DNA of 64,000 bases from Ampelocalamus luodianensis (taxonomy: Eukaryota > Streptophyta > Magnoliopsida > Poales > Poaceae), in the NCBI GenBank assembly GCA_036346255.1, contig CM070619.1, positions 31,316,342 through 31,380,341 on the forward strand. The letters run 5' to 3'. Within the stretch, counting starts at the first letter, position 1. Every line of letters begins with the position of its first letter. The notes under the pieces are model-generated. The model searched no databases. It was not told where the DNA came from and saw only the letters and a list, made by a program, of their open reading frames with translations. Positions 1 to 9,842 of this stretch are shown here, in pieces. Position numbers and translations under genes: made by a program.

Positions 1-1110
1 AGGGTTAAGGGGCTCAAAAGGATACAAAGAGATTTGAAGAAGAACCACTGGAGCACCAAGGTCACCAACAGAGCTTCACGGCCTCTAATGGCGATTTGAG
101 GAATTTAGTGGTTTTGAGCTCCAAAAACAAAGAATAAGCTAGGGGTGGTGTAAAGGAACACCAGGAGGGGTTTTGGGGAGCTTTATATAGCTAGAAAACT
201 AGGGTTTTGGCAAAAACGAGCTCCTCAGGTGAGCTTGGCTCACGACACAACAGTGGACTAAAAGAGAAATGATGGGGGTGCAGGAGTAGGGCATGCCTAC
301 GGCCGAAAGCACTGCAAGACACTAAATGTCGACCAAAGAGGCGATGGCGAGGAGAAAGAGCGTGATCATGCCATGCGCCCTTTGTCTTTGCGCTGCAGCG
401 TGAGGAAGAAGAAGAGCAGAAAAAGGCTAGGGTGCTTGTGAGCGGTCCGATCGAAAATAGACGGCTAGGATCGCCCCAAAGCTCCTGAGGTTCAAAACAA
501 AAGAGGAGATCGTGAGCGTTGGATTTTAATACAACGGTTTAGATTCGAGGTGGCTTGGTTCAACCGAGTCAAATTTTGACTCGAGCCCAAGTCTGGTTCA
601 GACCAAAGTTTAGTTTTTGGGTTTTTGTATTGAGTTGGATTTTGGGGATTTATTTGAGGTAGCAAAACAACTCCAAAAATTCTGAAATGTTTACAAGAGC
701 TTTCTAACTTAGATATTGACCTTTTATAAAAATTTTAGATGTTTTTATACAGTACATTTTTCTCCAAAAATTTTGCAAGGTTCTGGAATAGGGTTTTGAC
801 TAAAAGTCAAACAGGTTTGACTGTCCTCCAAAAATATTCAAACAATTTGTAAAAATTGTGAAATTTTCCAGAGGGGTCGCACACCGACCCTAGAACTTGG
901 GAAAAATATTTCCATGAGATGATCACAAGATTTGACAAGAATGTTTTTGAAAGGTCAAGATTTAGATCAAATGACTTGTGACTTTGCATTTCCATAATTC
1001 TTGTACAAGAATTGTTTAGAACATACAGGAAATACATGATGTAAGAAAAAGTTTTAATTTCTACTCATTTTCTTACATTTAAAACACAAGTCCAAACTTG
1101 GGATGTTACA
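1..1110 (-). mobile_element. Tekay-like gypsy LTR, cut by window edge
   Basis: The right edge reads GGGATGTTACA, the reverse complement of the gypsy LTR start TGTAACATCCC, so the LTR is on the minus strand and continues left of the window. From about 600 to 1110 it matches the end of the solo LTR at 36189-41267: the same order of a stretch on 'caaa(a/c)gaactccaaaaatt', 'gagctttcta', a Ca-poor AT-rich block, and 'gtaagaaaaagttttaattt' just before the terminus. It contains no gene. It is inserted into the RT of the element at 1111-7004. Its other end and target duplication lie outside the window, so solo LTR and full element cannot be told apart. Confidence 0.8.
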
Positions 1111-2070
1111 AAGATCAGGGCACTCATAAGGTACTTTTTAAGCTCCTCAAAGGCATCGTTTGCCTCTTTAGTCCATTTGAAACTTTCATGTTTTAAAAAA
1201 GCTTGAAGAAAGGTAATCATTTTTCTCCTAACCGTGCTATAAAATGACTAAGCGTTGCCGCACAGCCGGTTAGTTTTTGGAGATCTTTCTTTATGGTCGG
1301 AGGGCGCATCTGGTCGATGGTCGATATCTTTACTGGATTTGCTTCAATTCCTCTAGCCGAAACTAGGAACCCAAGAAGCTTTCCAGAGGAAACTCCGAAC
1401 AAACATTTTTCCAGATTTAACTTAAGGTTATGTCTTCTTAAGTAATTAAAAATCTTGTGTAGGTCGGAAATATGATCACCAGCACTGATGCACTTTACGA
1501 CCAGGTAATCAACGTATGCTTCCAAATTTTGACCTATTTGAGGATTAATTTTTTTTTTTGCATTAGCCTCTGAAAAGTCGCACCAACATTTTTGAGACTA
1601 AAGGGTATCTTAATATAGCAATAAGTGTCATAGGGAATGATGAAGGATGTTTTCTTTTCATCATCTGTACTCATATTGATCTGGTGGTACCCCGAATATG
1701 CATCAAAAAAACTTAACAACTCACACTTGGAAGTGGAGTCTACAAGTTGATCAATACGTGGAAGGGGAAAGTCACCCTTCGGACAAGCTTGATTAAGATC
1801 TGTGAAATCGATACATATTCACCATTTTCCATTACTTTTTCTAACCATTACAGGATTGGTGAGCCACTATAGGTAATCGACTTCACGAATGAACCCAGCC
1901 TTGAGGAGCTTATCAATCTTAGACTGGATTACCTCCGTCTGACCAGGTGAAAAATGGCTTAGCTTCTGCTTGACTGGTTTCTTGTCAGGCTGGAGAGTTA
2001 GCCTATGCTCGATTACCTCTCTAGGGACTCCGGGCATGTCGGATGCCTGCCAGACGAATACATCCATGAT
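1111..2070 (-). pseudogene. Tat-like reverse transcriptase fragment
   Basis: Three frames on the minus strand cover RT. Positions 2067-1867 encode the N-terminal linker (ASDMPGVPREVIEHRL and KLLKAGFIREV), as in Tat elements. Positions 1719-1534 encode the finger/palm part (FDAYSGYHQINM, GATFQRLM). Positions 1525-1217 encode the palm motif and thumb (KCLFGVSSGKLLGFLVS). The catalytic YVDD motif reads YVDY at about 1505-1516, so one metal-binding aspartate is lost. The middle 'PEWLANPVM..' part is present but out of frame (1860-1740). The RNase H that should follow is cut by the insertion ending at 1110. In family terms it would make cDNA in a virus-like particle, but this copy cannot. Confidence 0.85.
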
Positions 2071-2149
2071 TGCTCGGAGGAAGGAGACGAGTGACTCTTC
2101 CTATTTAGGATCGAGTCCTGCCCCGACCAGTACCTTTTGGGTAGAGACA

Positions 2150-2905
2150 TTAGCATTTCTTGACCCAGACGGTGCTTTGACGCTTTCCAGAGAAGCGCTT
2201 TTGTCGAACGGAACCTCCTTGGTCTGGTCGGATGGTTTTGGGGGTCATCTTCGGTCTTGAGTGCTTAACCTGCGTTGAAGGTGGATTAGTTTCCCTAGTC
2301 GGAAGCTCATCGACCAGTTCTAAGGATTTTCGATCGCATGCATATGCCATATTTCTATCCCCTCGAACCATAATAACCCCTTTTGGTTCTGGCAATTTTA
2401 GACTCTGAAAGCCATAATGCGTAGCTATCAAGAATTTCGCCAATGCTGGACGACCAAGGATTCTATTGTATGCGGTTTTGAAATCCACCACATCAAATGA
2501 AATCTTTTCCGTTCAAAAGTTATTAGGTCTTCCGAATGTAACCGGTAGGGATAGTTGCCCTATTGGTTTTGAAGTAGAACTAGGAACCATGCCATGGAAG
2601 GCATATTTCACAGGTTTTACTTCTGATCTGGGAATTTGCATTTATTCTGATGCTCCCGTAAATAGAATGTTTAAAGAATTACCTCCATCTATCAAAACTC
2701 AATTAACTTTACAATTATTAATAGTAGGTTCAACGACAATAGGGAACCTACCTGGTTGAGTTGACGGAATGGGGCAGTCTTCTTTGCCGAAGGAGATCAC
2801 GGTCTCCGACCACCTAGATGGCTTGATAGTGATTGGAGCTTCGGCAAGGTTGACTTCCCACTCCAGGCCTTTAGATGCGTCTTGATTCGTATGAGGAGGA
2901 CCCAC
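2150..2905 (-). pseudogene. Tat-like aspartic protease and protease-RT linker
   Basis: Positions 2905-2699 encode the stretch before the active site (DCPIPSTQPGRFPIVVEPTI). After an in-frame stop, the active-site segment follows as VLIDGGNSLNILF (about 2690-2655), the Tat-type DGG(S/N)S version of the retroviral D-S/T-G motif. Positions 2491-2150 encode the downstream protease/linker part (DFKTAYNRILGRPALAKFL and a variable proline- and lysine-rich tail). The protease would process Gag-Pol. Stops break it here. The homologous stretch is at 19490-20130 in the plus-strand Tat element. Confidence 0.75.
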
Positions 2906-3059
2906 CGAAGATCATGTCCACCGTGTGCTGAGGCTCCTGGTACTCCATTTCTTCGTTGCCATCTTTGTCCTTCTTGGAGCTTGGTTCTCCAATTTCTGTT
3001 ATGGAGGGGAAGGGACCTTTACCTGAGTAGTAATCCTCCAGCTTCTTTTGCGAGGCTCG

Positions 3060-4043
3060 GCAGGTGCGCAGATCATGCCCTGCCGCCTGGTGTAATGGAC
3101 ATTACTTCTTATTCTTCCTGTAGTCGTCGATCAGAGCCTTTGCCTTGTTCCGACCGAAATAGTCTCTCTTGCCCTTGGTAAATTTTTCGGGAACCACAAG
3201 GACTTCCTTGTTGTTGGGCTTGTGATTCTTCTTATTCTTGAGAGCTTTCTTATGCTTCTTTTCTGGCTTATCCAAGTCAGGTTGAGGGATTTTGTCTTTT
3301 CGCTCAATAGCTGCGCACCATTCAACCGCTTCGCTAGCGGCTGCATATTTGTTAGCCATGTCGAAAAGCTCAACGGTCGTTCATGGAGGGTTTATTGCGA
3401 TATCCTTCATAAATCGCCGATTCCTTAGCCTTGCTTTGAAAGCTTGAGTGACCGAAGACTCTGCGACCTTCGTTATAGAATTACGAACCTGGCTAAATCT
3501 TTTGATATACTGCCGAAGAGTTTTATTGGAATTTTGTCAGATTCGATGAAGGTCGTCCTCCTTTCCAGGGAGGTTGTATGTACTCTAGAAATTTGCGATT
3601 AGGAGGTCGCAGAGCTGCTCCTAAGTGTAGATCGATCCGACCGGCGGGTTGAGCAGCCACGACCGGGCAGACCCTTGAAGTACCGTGGGTAGATAGTTGG
3701 CAATCATGTTATCATCACTATCAGCAGCTTTGATGGTGGTGGTATAGATTTGGGGAAACTCAAATGGGTTCTGAGTCTCATTGAACTTCTCCACATTTCT
3801 TTGGTGAAACCTATCCGGCGGCGTGCGACTGAGACCTGCCGAGAAGGCTCGACAAGCGTAATTGAGTCGTGGACGTCGCCATTTCTCGATGAAAGGTTTT
3901 GTGGATTATAATCGATTAAGGACCGGTTTCTCAAGTTGTTATATCGAGGAACCACGTGTCTGTATAGGCGGGACTCGCCAACTAATTTACAATCTTTCAC
4001 TGTGGTTGTTCCCTTTAGATGCGGTGGGTAGTCTTTTATGACC
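3060..4043 (-). pseudogene. Tat-like gag, central and C-terminal part
   Basis: About 3780-3700 encodes EKFNETQNPFEFPQIYTTTI, equivalent to EKFDGTQNPIEFLQIYTLTI at 18544-18603 and typical of the retrotransposon gag core. Positions 3359-3102 encode the C-terminal part (YAAASEAVEWCAAIERKD followed by a lysine-rich tail), matching 18960-19050. The region between (about 3700-3370) matches the capsid-like core but in shifting frames. The upstream part (4043-3790) is a low-conservation arginine-rich stretch. The N terminus lies beyond the insertion at 4046-5615. Gag would form the particle shell; this copy is not translatable as a whole. Confidence 0.75.
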
Positions 4044-4274
4044 CATGTTAGTCCCACCTAGCGCAAGAGGGGGTTCTAAACTTTGTGGGTTTCTATCCAA
4101 ACGGGAGCAAAACCTTAGCGAGGGGGACTGCGATGGGATGGTGCATTGAAAGGCCTTGTCATAAGCTCTAGACCACTTACCTATGGCAGTGAGTGGTGGT
4201 ATCGACGGATGTCAGACAAACTAGAGAGGTCGTGTCGTGTGGGTAAAGCTGTACAACCTCTACAGAGTGTAAAA

Positions 4275-4286
4275 CTATTCGAATAG
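4275..4286. repeat. 12-bp palindrome CTATTCGAATAG in LTR-like DNA
   Basis: A perfect 12-bp palindrome following the conserved block GTACAACCTCTACAGAGTGT. The same palindrome, in the same context, occurs at 36955-36966, 46892-46903 and 56805-56816. The position equivalent in a fifth LTR (61493-61504) has a different but still perfect palindrome. Confidence 0.9.
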
Positions 4287-4309
4287 CCGTGTCCACGGTT
4301 ACGGACATG

Positions 4310-4640
4310 CGAAGGAGGAGGACGATGGTGGAGGTAGTAGTGTCGGGGGAGGAGGAGGTTAGCCTCACGGGAGGAGGAGGGTGACGACAGCTCGGGGTAG
4401 GAGGAGGTCAGTGTCGGGAGAGGAAGGGAGGAGGAGGGTGGGTGGTGGAGCCGGCGAGGGAGGAGGAGCGGGCACAGGAGGGAGGAGTGGGTGAGGGAGA
4501 AGCAGGCACTGGGAAGGAGAGGAATGAGTGCGAGAGGGAGGAAGGAGTGGGCCACACGGGCACGAGGCTAGGGTTTTGGGCAGGCGGAGGGGCGAAGGGG
4601 GGGGGGGGGGGTTTGTGCGGTGACAAAAGTGGGTAATTAC
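4310..4640. repeat. Purine-rich low-complexity stretch with a 15-G run
   Basis: Strongly GGA/GGAG-rich on the plus strand, including an uninterrupted run of 15 G at 4597-4611. Long open frames on both strands here (proline/serine-rich on the minus strand) are a consequence of the composition, not a gene. G-quadruplex formation is plausible from the many GGG runs. Run length may be unreliable. Confidence 0.85.
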
Positions 4641-5620
4641 CTCCAACTTTAGGGGTAAAGTCAGAACGAAGGCCATGGGAAGCCACGAGAAGTTGTCCCT
4701 CATCGGCTTCTAGCATTTAATTTTCTCCCGTTATACGCGGCTTACCGCTTCGGGAAAAGCCATGAGAAAAGGTCACCCGTTTGGAACGGCCTCCGGCTTT
4801 TCCAAGGGAAAGGCCAAAGCCATTCCAAAGAGGCCCCAAGCCTCCCCCCTCTCGTGTTGCCGCGACCACATCCCATCCGTGAACCAAAGCATGTTGTCAC
4901 CGTTCCACTCGTGAGATCTTGCGCTCGACACGAGCCATGTCACCGCACTTGTCTCCCCTCTATTTAAGCCATGGTCGAGCATGCAATCTTCCGTGTTGCA
5001 CCTTCCTTTGCATTTTCCCTCGCCTGGCCCCTCTTCTCCACCACGGGTGGAGAAGGAATTCGTCGTGTGAGCCATCTTCTCAATTCCGACCGCCGATGTT
5101 TACCCACTAATTTCCGTCGCTGATGGTTCCGCCCTGTTGGAGAATCTTCAATCGTCCCTTCCTTATGAAGGTCTTGGTGGATTTTTGTTAGTAGATAGTG
5201 TTCGATGACTCGAAGACCCTCTCTCTTACCTCCTCTCTCTAAGGTGTGCCTTCTCCTTCCTTGTCACGTAGAGCGCCGCAAAAGGTGAATTAACTAATGG
5301 ACATCCACCCCTTGATACCTCGGATATTTGGTGGTTGAGTACATTACTTCATTTCCAACATGGTAGGCTAGACAATGTCGTGCCTAGATGGCCATAGCAT
5401 AGCCGCGCGGTAGCACCTCACTGCGCAACCATAGGCCACTGTGGAGAGCTCGGTGCGCCGCATCTTCCAGAGCACCAAGAGCACCCCTATCATCATAGTA
5501 GCATGTAGATCGTGTTTTAACCTTCACTTGTAGTTTGTAGCCTCACTCGATGATCGCATTGACCTCATGCCATCGCAACGGTCCAATCTTTCGCCATCGA
5601 GCCTTGGACCACTCAACCCA

Positions 5621-6192
5621 TTTTGGGGTCAGCTAAGGAGAGCCTTCTAGTGCTTTGGCAAGGAGCCTCCATGATGGTGAGTAGTCAAAAATTATGACCT
5701 CTGGTAGGCTTTGCGGTGGACTCAGTCTGATCCGACGAATTGCTGATTGTATGCTGAGTTTTATCATTCCCACATGGCCAACGACCGATTGCAGCCTCAT
5801 TGACACCCTTACCAGATATCGGTTGGCCCCCGGAATATGTAGGAGCCATTAGCAAATACTGGTCACCCATGACTGTATCGAGAGTACATTGACCCTCGGG
5901 CTACGGTGCTGAGCTTTTATTACCCTTTTCACCTGTCAGCAGGACCGGGCTTGCAGAGGCCTTTGGACGTTTCGAACTGGTCGAAACGGTTGGTTCCTCT
6001 TGGGATGCCACTAGTGGGCGTGTCTTCCTCTATCCAGTCGATCTTGCTAGTTTCAGTGAGCAGAGAGCTGGTGGTGGAAGAGGATGACGACAACATTGCG
6101 TTATATTCCATGGCGCGTATGCATGTGTCCATGTCCATGTCGGAGTAGTCTGCCAAGTCGAACCATTTATCCTCATCCCAAGTCCCTGCCAT
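5621..6192 (-). pseudogene. Tat-like gag, N-terminal part
   Basis: The minus-strand ATG at 6192 opens MAGTWDEDKWFDLADYSDMD. The plus-strand Tat element starts the same way at 17209 (MPGEWNEENWFDLA). The start lies about 85 nt inside the PBS, as expected of gag. The frame then runs through a low-complexity serine stretch to about 5929. Positions 5870-5685 continue in another frame with no recognisable domain. At 5620 the sequence meets the insertion 4046-5615 and gag resumes at 4043. The conserved start is a good marker of this subfamily. Confidence 0.7.
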
Positions 6193-6275
6193 GTTCGCAT
6201 GAGCGACGATGGAGTGAGGGAAAGTGAATGAGGATTGCTTGAACAAAGAAAACTTCAAGAACTCGACGCCTCCTT

Positions 6276-6292
6276 CCCCACGGACGGCGCTA
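6276..6292 (-). promoter_or_regulatory. Primer-binding site of the minus-strand Tat-like element
   Basis: On the minus strand: TAGCGCCGTCCGTGGGG, two bases after the LTR end (CGACA). It aligns with the PBS of the plus-strand Tat element, TTGGCGCCGACCGTGGGG (17142-17159). The priming tRNA is not assigned. Confidence 0.75.
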
Positions 6293-6294
6293 GT

Positions 6295-7004
6295 TGTCGA
6301 TGATCGAGTCACCGATCTTATGAAATAAAATAGAGGAAAATAGCAGAGTTCTTGAGAGAATGGGACTGCTATTTATTGCTATGAATAGGCTATTACAGGG
6401 GATGCCCTTGACAAGGCAGTGGACCAGCCCTAGTTACACTTGGTGTACTAATTGCTATGCTAATGCTTCAGATGAAATCCAATCGCCTGTTGATCTTTCG
6501 AATTGGATTGTAGTCTATCTTCTTCTTCCCTTTTGCCGTTTGTGTTCTCCTTTAAGTAGTTGAGAAAGTGGTGGCAGTTACTCCTTGAAGAGGCGCCTGT
6601 TGGAAGCATCGCGACTGGTCGAGGATTCTTGTTGGAAGTCGGGAGGAGGACAACAGTTGACAATGAATCAACCGTTCGACGGTTGATGCCAGTGGAAGAC
6701 ATAACCATATGGCAGGTAGTGTCAATGACAAAGCTATGGAACGTCGTGTGGTTCAGAATGAATAACGATCATGTTCCATTTGTCACATAAAAGGATATAG
6801 TTGTAATGGGTCCAAGTGACAGTTCATTGTTTCTACGAGTAGTCATTTGGTCTGGGATTAGGTACAGGACCTCTCCGACCAGGGTACCCATAATGTAACC
6901 TCTAGAATCCTTACGACTAAGAATGTTGTTAGCCTTAGGGGTTACGACCACGAAGTACATGCATTATTTAATAAGATAATACATAGAGATTTTAAACCTC
7001 GTCA
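6295..7004 (-). mobile_element. Tat-like LTR, 710 bp
   Basis: On the minus strand it starts TGACGAGGTTTAAAATCTC (at 7004) and ends ..AAGATCGGTGACTCGATCATCGACA (at 6295). The Tat LTR at 28379-29204 starts TGACGAGGATCTAAG and ends ..AAGATCGG.. CCGACA. A PBS follows at one end and a PPT-like tract flanks the other (7005-7022), so one LTR is shared by internal sequence on both sides. The R/U5-like part (6300-6390) has CTCTCAAGAACTCTGC before the end. Confidence 0.75.
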
Positions 7005-7009
7005 GCTAG
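6979..7009 (+). repeat. 31-bp direct repeat, copy A (LTR/PPT junction)
   Basis: ATACATAGAG..CAGCTAG spans the LTR tip and the first bases of the PPT. It recurs at 7751-7781 with one mismatch (G to A), at the point where the antisense-gene fragment ends. Confidence 0.9.
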
Positions 7010-7022
7010 ATCCCGAACTTTA
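7005..7022 (-). promoter_or_regulatory. Polypurine-tract-like site next to Tat-like LTR
   Basis: On the minus strand, AAAGTTCGGGATCTAGC lies directly before the LTR start TGACGAGG. It resembles ACTTGAAGTGGGGCTAGA before the 3' LTR at 28379. This marks the LTR at 6295-7004 as also being a 3' LTR. Confidence 0.6.
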
Positions 7023-7231
7023 AAATGAATATGTCGTGTGAACTCTTCTCCGATGAGATCCGTATCGGGCAGACCTTCATTTAATAGCGCAAGAATCGAG
7101 GTGGTCTGTATTCACTTTAAAATTGACAAACCGTCTAGGGAACCGAAGAGTCATGTGTCCGTTGGACATCGAAAACGTTTGTGTCTGTTGGACTTTTTGG
7201 GTAACTCCTCTTTGCAGTTAAGGAAATGTTG

Positions 7232-7240
7232 CTATATAAA
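7232..7240 (+). promoter_or_regulatory. TATA box upstream of antisense-gene fragment
   Basis: CTATATAAA followed by a C-rich stretch and CTTTAGGGTTTTTACACTCTC, which looks like a plant core promoter and initiator. It lies 47 bp before the ATG at 7287. The corresponding gene in the full Tat element also has a TATA box (27990-27996). Confidence 0.6.
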
Positions 7241-7286
7241 CCCCCATTGTGCACGGCTTTAGGGTTTTTACACTCTCAAGCTTTCC

Positions 7287-7781
7287 TTGAATTCCATTGC
7301 TGAAGAGTTTCTTCCTACCTCTTTTATTTCTCTCGCTCAAAACCTCCTCCGACCACTTGTTCATTCACCAAAAACCCTCACAATGTTGGATTCGATCACC
7401 AAGTGGCTGGTCTCTGATCTGAGCGAAAAAAAGCTCAAGACCCTAGGAGAGATTAGGATACTCCACAACAGGAATCTTATCAAATGGAGGTCAGCAGCCG
7501 GAGAGCACTTTCCGAGTGGTGAAGAAGGGGAAATCCCTATCTTCCTTGCCTATGTCGAATGTGGGCTTAGGTTTCTAGTTCATCCGTTCCTTCCCAAGGT
7601 CTTGGAGTATTACGGAGTCAAGCTAGTGAACCTGGTGCCCAACTCAATCGCTAACCTCAACATCTTTGTCTACCCCTGCGAGGCATACCTGAGGATCCAA
7701 CCCAATATGAAGGTCTTTAGGTATTTTTACAAGGATGGTGATCCAACCGAATACATAGAGATTTTAAACCTCATCAGCTAG
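7287..7781 (+). pseudogene. Antisense-gene fragment of a Tat-like element (PF04195-type protein)
   Basis: A 164-codon frame. The part around residues 75-150 (ECGLRFLVHPFL, VLEYYGVKLVNLVPNSI, CEAYLRI) fits the plant 'putative gypsy type transposon' domain (Pfam PF04195), as I recall it. The same block occurs antisense in the Tat element at 27848-27492 (VELVNLGPNSI, YLCEAYLG). It is opposite in sense to the flanking Tat gag-pol, as expected for this extra ORF, and sits just inside a PPT and LTR. The last ten or so residues come from the 31-bp repeat copied from 6979-7009, so the gene is truncated there. Function is unknown; the later exons are absent. Confidence 0.7.
7751..7781 (+). repeat. 31-bp direct repeat, copy B (filler at a junction)
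   Basis: 30 of 31 bases equal 6979-7009. It sits exactly between the antisense-gene fragment and the start of copia sequence, as filler copied from nearby during break repair would. Confidence 0.85.
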
Positions 7782-7785
7782 GTAT

Positions 7786-8518
7786 CGGAAAAGTCTTGTT
7801 ATAAACAACACTTTGGTTTTAAGTTAAAATGGCTAGGTCATAGGCTTAGAAAAATAATTACGGTATTTGAGCAAAACTTGCTTTGTGCCAAAATAATCAT
7901 GAGACCAGATGTGTCGTATGCTCTAAGTGTTACGAGCAGATATTAGTCAGATCCAGTGAAGGTCACTAGATTGTAGTCAAGAATATCCTTAAGTACTTTA
8001 GAAGGACTAAGGATGTATTCCTTGTTTATGGTAGTGAGGAAGAGCTAGTCCTAAATGGTAGCTTTCAAACCAACAAAGATGATTTTAGATCTCAGCCTGG
8101 GTTTGTGTTTTATCTTAATGGAGGAGCAATGAGTTGGAAAAGTTCTAAGCAAGGAACAGTTGTTGATTCTACAACAGAGGCTGAGTACATTGCCGCTTCA
8201 AAAGCTGCAAAAAAAGTCGTATGGATTAGAAAGTTCATTGATGAACTGGGTGTGATTTCGAGTGCTTCTAGTCCAATGGATCTCTATTGTGATAATAGTG
8301 GAGCTATTGCACAAGCTAAGGAGCCTAGATTGCATCAAAAGTTCAAAACACATACTTCAACGATATCACATTATTTGTGAGATTGTTAAAAGAGGTGATG
8401 TGAAAATATACAAAGTGCACACGGATTTGAATATTGCTGATCCATTGACAAAACCCCTTCCGCAACCTAAGCATGAGGCACACACAAGAGTAATGGGTAT
8501 AAGATACCTATATGATTG
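7786..8518 (+). pseudogene. Copia polyprotein 3' end: RT tail and RNase H
   Basis: About 7896-7935 encodes IIMRPDVSYALSVTSRY, the end of copia RT. The RNase H follows: FVFYLNGGAMSWKSSKQGTV, STTEAEYIAASKAAKK (catalytic E), and DLYCDNSGAIAQAKEP (catalytic D) within 8105-8330. A frameshift near 8350 moves the end, with the closing motif VKRGDVKIYKVHTDLNIADP and LTKPLPQPKHEAHTR, to the next frame (to 8518). The upstream polyprotein is missing. The family resembles Angela/BARE-type elements. It directly precedes a PPT and LTR. Confidence 0.85.
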
Positions 8519-8528
8519 ACTCTAGTGC

Positions 8529-8539
8529 AAGTGGGAGAC
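8529..8539 (+). promoter_or_regulatory. Copia polypurine tract
   Basis: AAGTGGGAGAC directly before the LTR start TGTTGG, the usual plus-strand primer position. Its form (AAGTGGGAGA) is that of Angela/BARE-type elements. Confidence 0.85.
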
Positions 8540-9290
8540 TGTTGGTGATATGCCCTAGAGGCAATCATAAAGATGATTGTATCACGTCTATGTTTACGAG
8601 TTATTGAATAAATATTATTCTGTTCCTTGAATGAATCATTGGTTATAAAGATTAACAAGTATGTGACTTGTTGGTGAAGCTCTTTAACTTATATGATGTC
8701 GTTCTAAATTGTATCCTTGGTCGGATGTCACTGGTCGAAACACTAGTGACCCTACAACCAGCACATGTATTGATTGATGACCATGTTTCACCGGTCATGG
8801 ATATAGAGATATCGAATCAATAATGTGAACACATGTTAGAGAACATAGGGTTGGATAGACCCACCTTGAGATACTATTGAGATTGTTATGATTATATGTG
8901 CCATTAGTTAGTCTCAAGCAATGATGATATATAATCCTTAAACCTGATATCAACATAGTTCCCTACATGTGTAATAGCACTCTTAGGGGTTGCCAAACGC
9001 TACTCATAACTGGGTAGTTATAAAGGTAGCTTTCGGGTATGCTATGAAACATGCGGAGAGATATGACTGGTCGGATATGGGATTTGCCCCTCCTAACATA
9101 ATAGGAGAGATATCTCTAGACCCCTCGAAGTGGTCGGATAAAGAAAGTGCATGGCCATGCCACTGGTGGTTGAAGAGTTTGACCACATGAGGTTATTCGA
9201 CATTCGATCGAGAAAGTATTGAACAGTCCATGGATGACAAATATCTCACCTGGAGTTCAAACCAGATATCGTGAGGCAAAGGAAGAATAC

Positions 9291-9556
9291 ACGAGGAGGT
9301 CCTAGACTAGTTGAACATAGTTACAGACTGATCGTATGAAGATACGAGGAGGCCCTAGACTAGTCAAACATAGTCACAGACTGGTCATATGAAGATACAA
9401 GGAGGTCCTAGACTAGTCGAACATAGTCACGGACTGATCGTATGAAGATACGAGGAGGTCCTAGACTGGTCGAACATAGTCATGGAACTGGTCGTATGGA
9501 AATATGAGGTGGTCCTAGACTAGTCGAACATAATCACAGAGTAGTCAAAATCTGGT
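9291..9556 (+). repeat. 53-bp tandem repeat in copia LTR, about five copies
   Basis: Units start at 9291, 9344, 9397, 9450 and 9504. Each begins AC(G/A)AGGAGG(T/C)CCTAGACTA and continues GTCGAACATAGTCAC, then a run ending GTATGAAGAT. The copies differ by a few bases each. A search for the array in the solo LTR at 58771-60143 shows no equivalent, so it is an expansion in this copy or family. Confidence 0.9.
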
Positions 9557-9835
9557 AGTAAGAAGTTACGAACTGGTTGTGACCAAATATGAACTGGTCG
9601 GATAGGGATAGGACCTAGTCATAAGTGATGAGGACCTGATCGTAGATCATATTGCATTAAGGTTCGTCTGATATAATTTGTGTGTATTCGAGAATCGTTA
9701 TGTCCTGCTAGGGACCGCTACGACTTGTAGTCGGAAAGGTGTTTTCGAGCCACAACCGAATGCGCATAAACCTAACGGGTCACACACTTAACGGGTTGGA
9801 ACAAAACGTGTTCGGATAGGATCCGTCATGGACAC

Positions 9836-9842
9836 TATATAT
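9836..9842 (+). promoter_or_regulatory. LTR TATA box
   Basis: CACTATATATGG; the solo LTR has CTATATATAG in the equivalent place (about 59149-59158, minus strand). Probably the LTR core promoter. Confidence 0.6.

Larger units (their letters stand above)
4046..5615 (+). mobile_element. LTR-like insertion splitting gag (possible solo LTR)
   Basis: ACCCA occurs directly on both sides (4041-4045 and 5616-5620), the insert starts TG and ends CA, and gag resumes on each side, which together suggest a 5-bp target duplication. Positions 4060-4310 match, in the reverse direction, the LTR at 61490-61720: GCGCAAGAGGGGG, then GTGGGTAAAG.TGTACAACCTC, then a 12-bp palindrome. Positions 4950-4975 hold a TATA-like CTATTTAAGC in a leader-like setting. 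The palindrome precedes the TATA here but follows it in the LTRs at 42925 and 60609, so the insert may be rearranged or composite. No coding capacity seen. Confidence 0.45.
1111..7004 (-). mobile_element. Tat/Retand-type Ty3/gypsy element, 3'-truncated and broken
   Basis: Read on the minus strand, the order is LTR (7004-6295), PBS (6292-6276), gag start (6192), gag core, protease, then RT, where the Tekay-like LTR (1-1110) cuts it off. The proteins resemble those of the full-length Tat-like element at 16278-29204 in every domain, including the gag start (W-(N/D)-E-(E/D)-(N/K)-WFDLA) and the RT linker DMPGVPR. A 1.57-kb insertion splits gag. Integrase and the real 3' end are missing. It is defective: stops and frameshifts occur in all domains, and the RT catalytic motif is altered. 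Confidence 0.8.

Noticed and set aside
4181..4703. Overlapping proline- and serine-rich frames
   Set aside because: They follow from the GGA-rich low-complexity strand; no domain.
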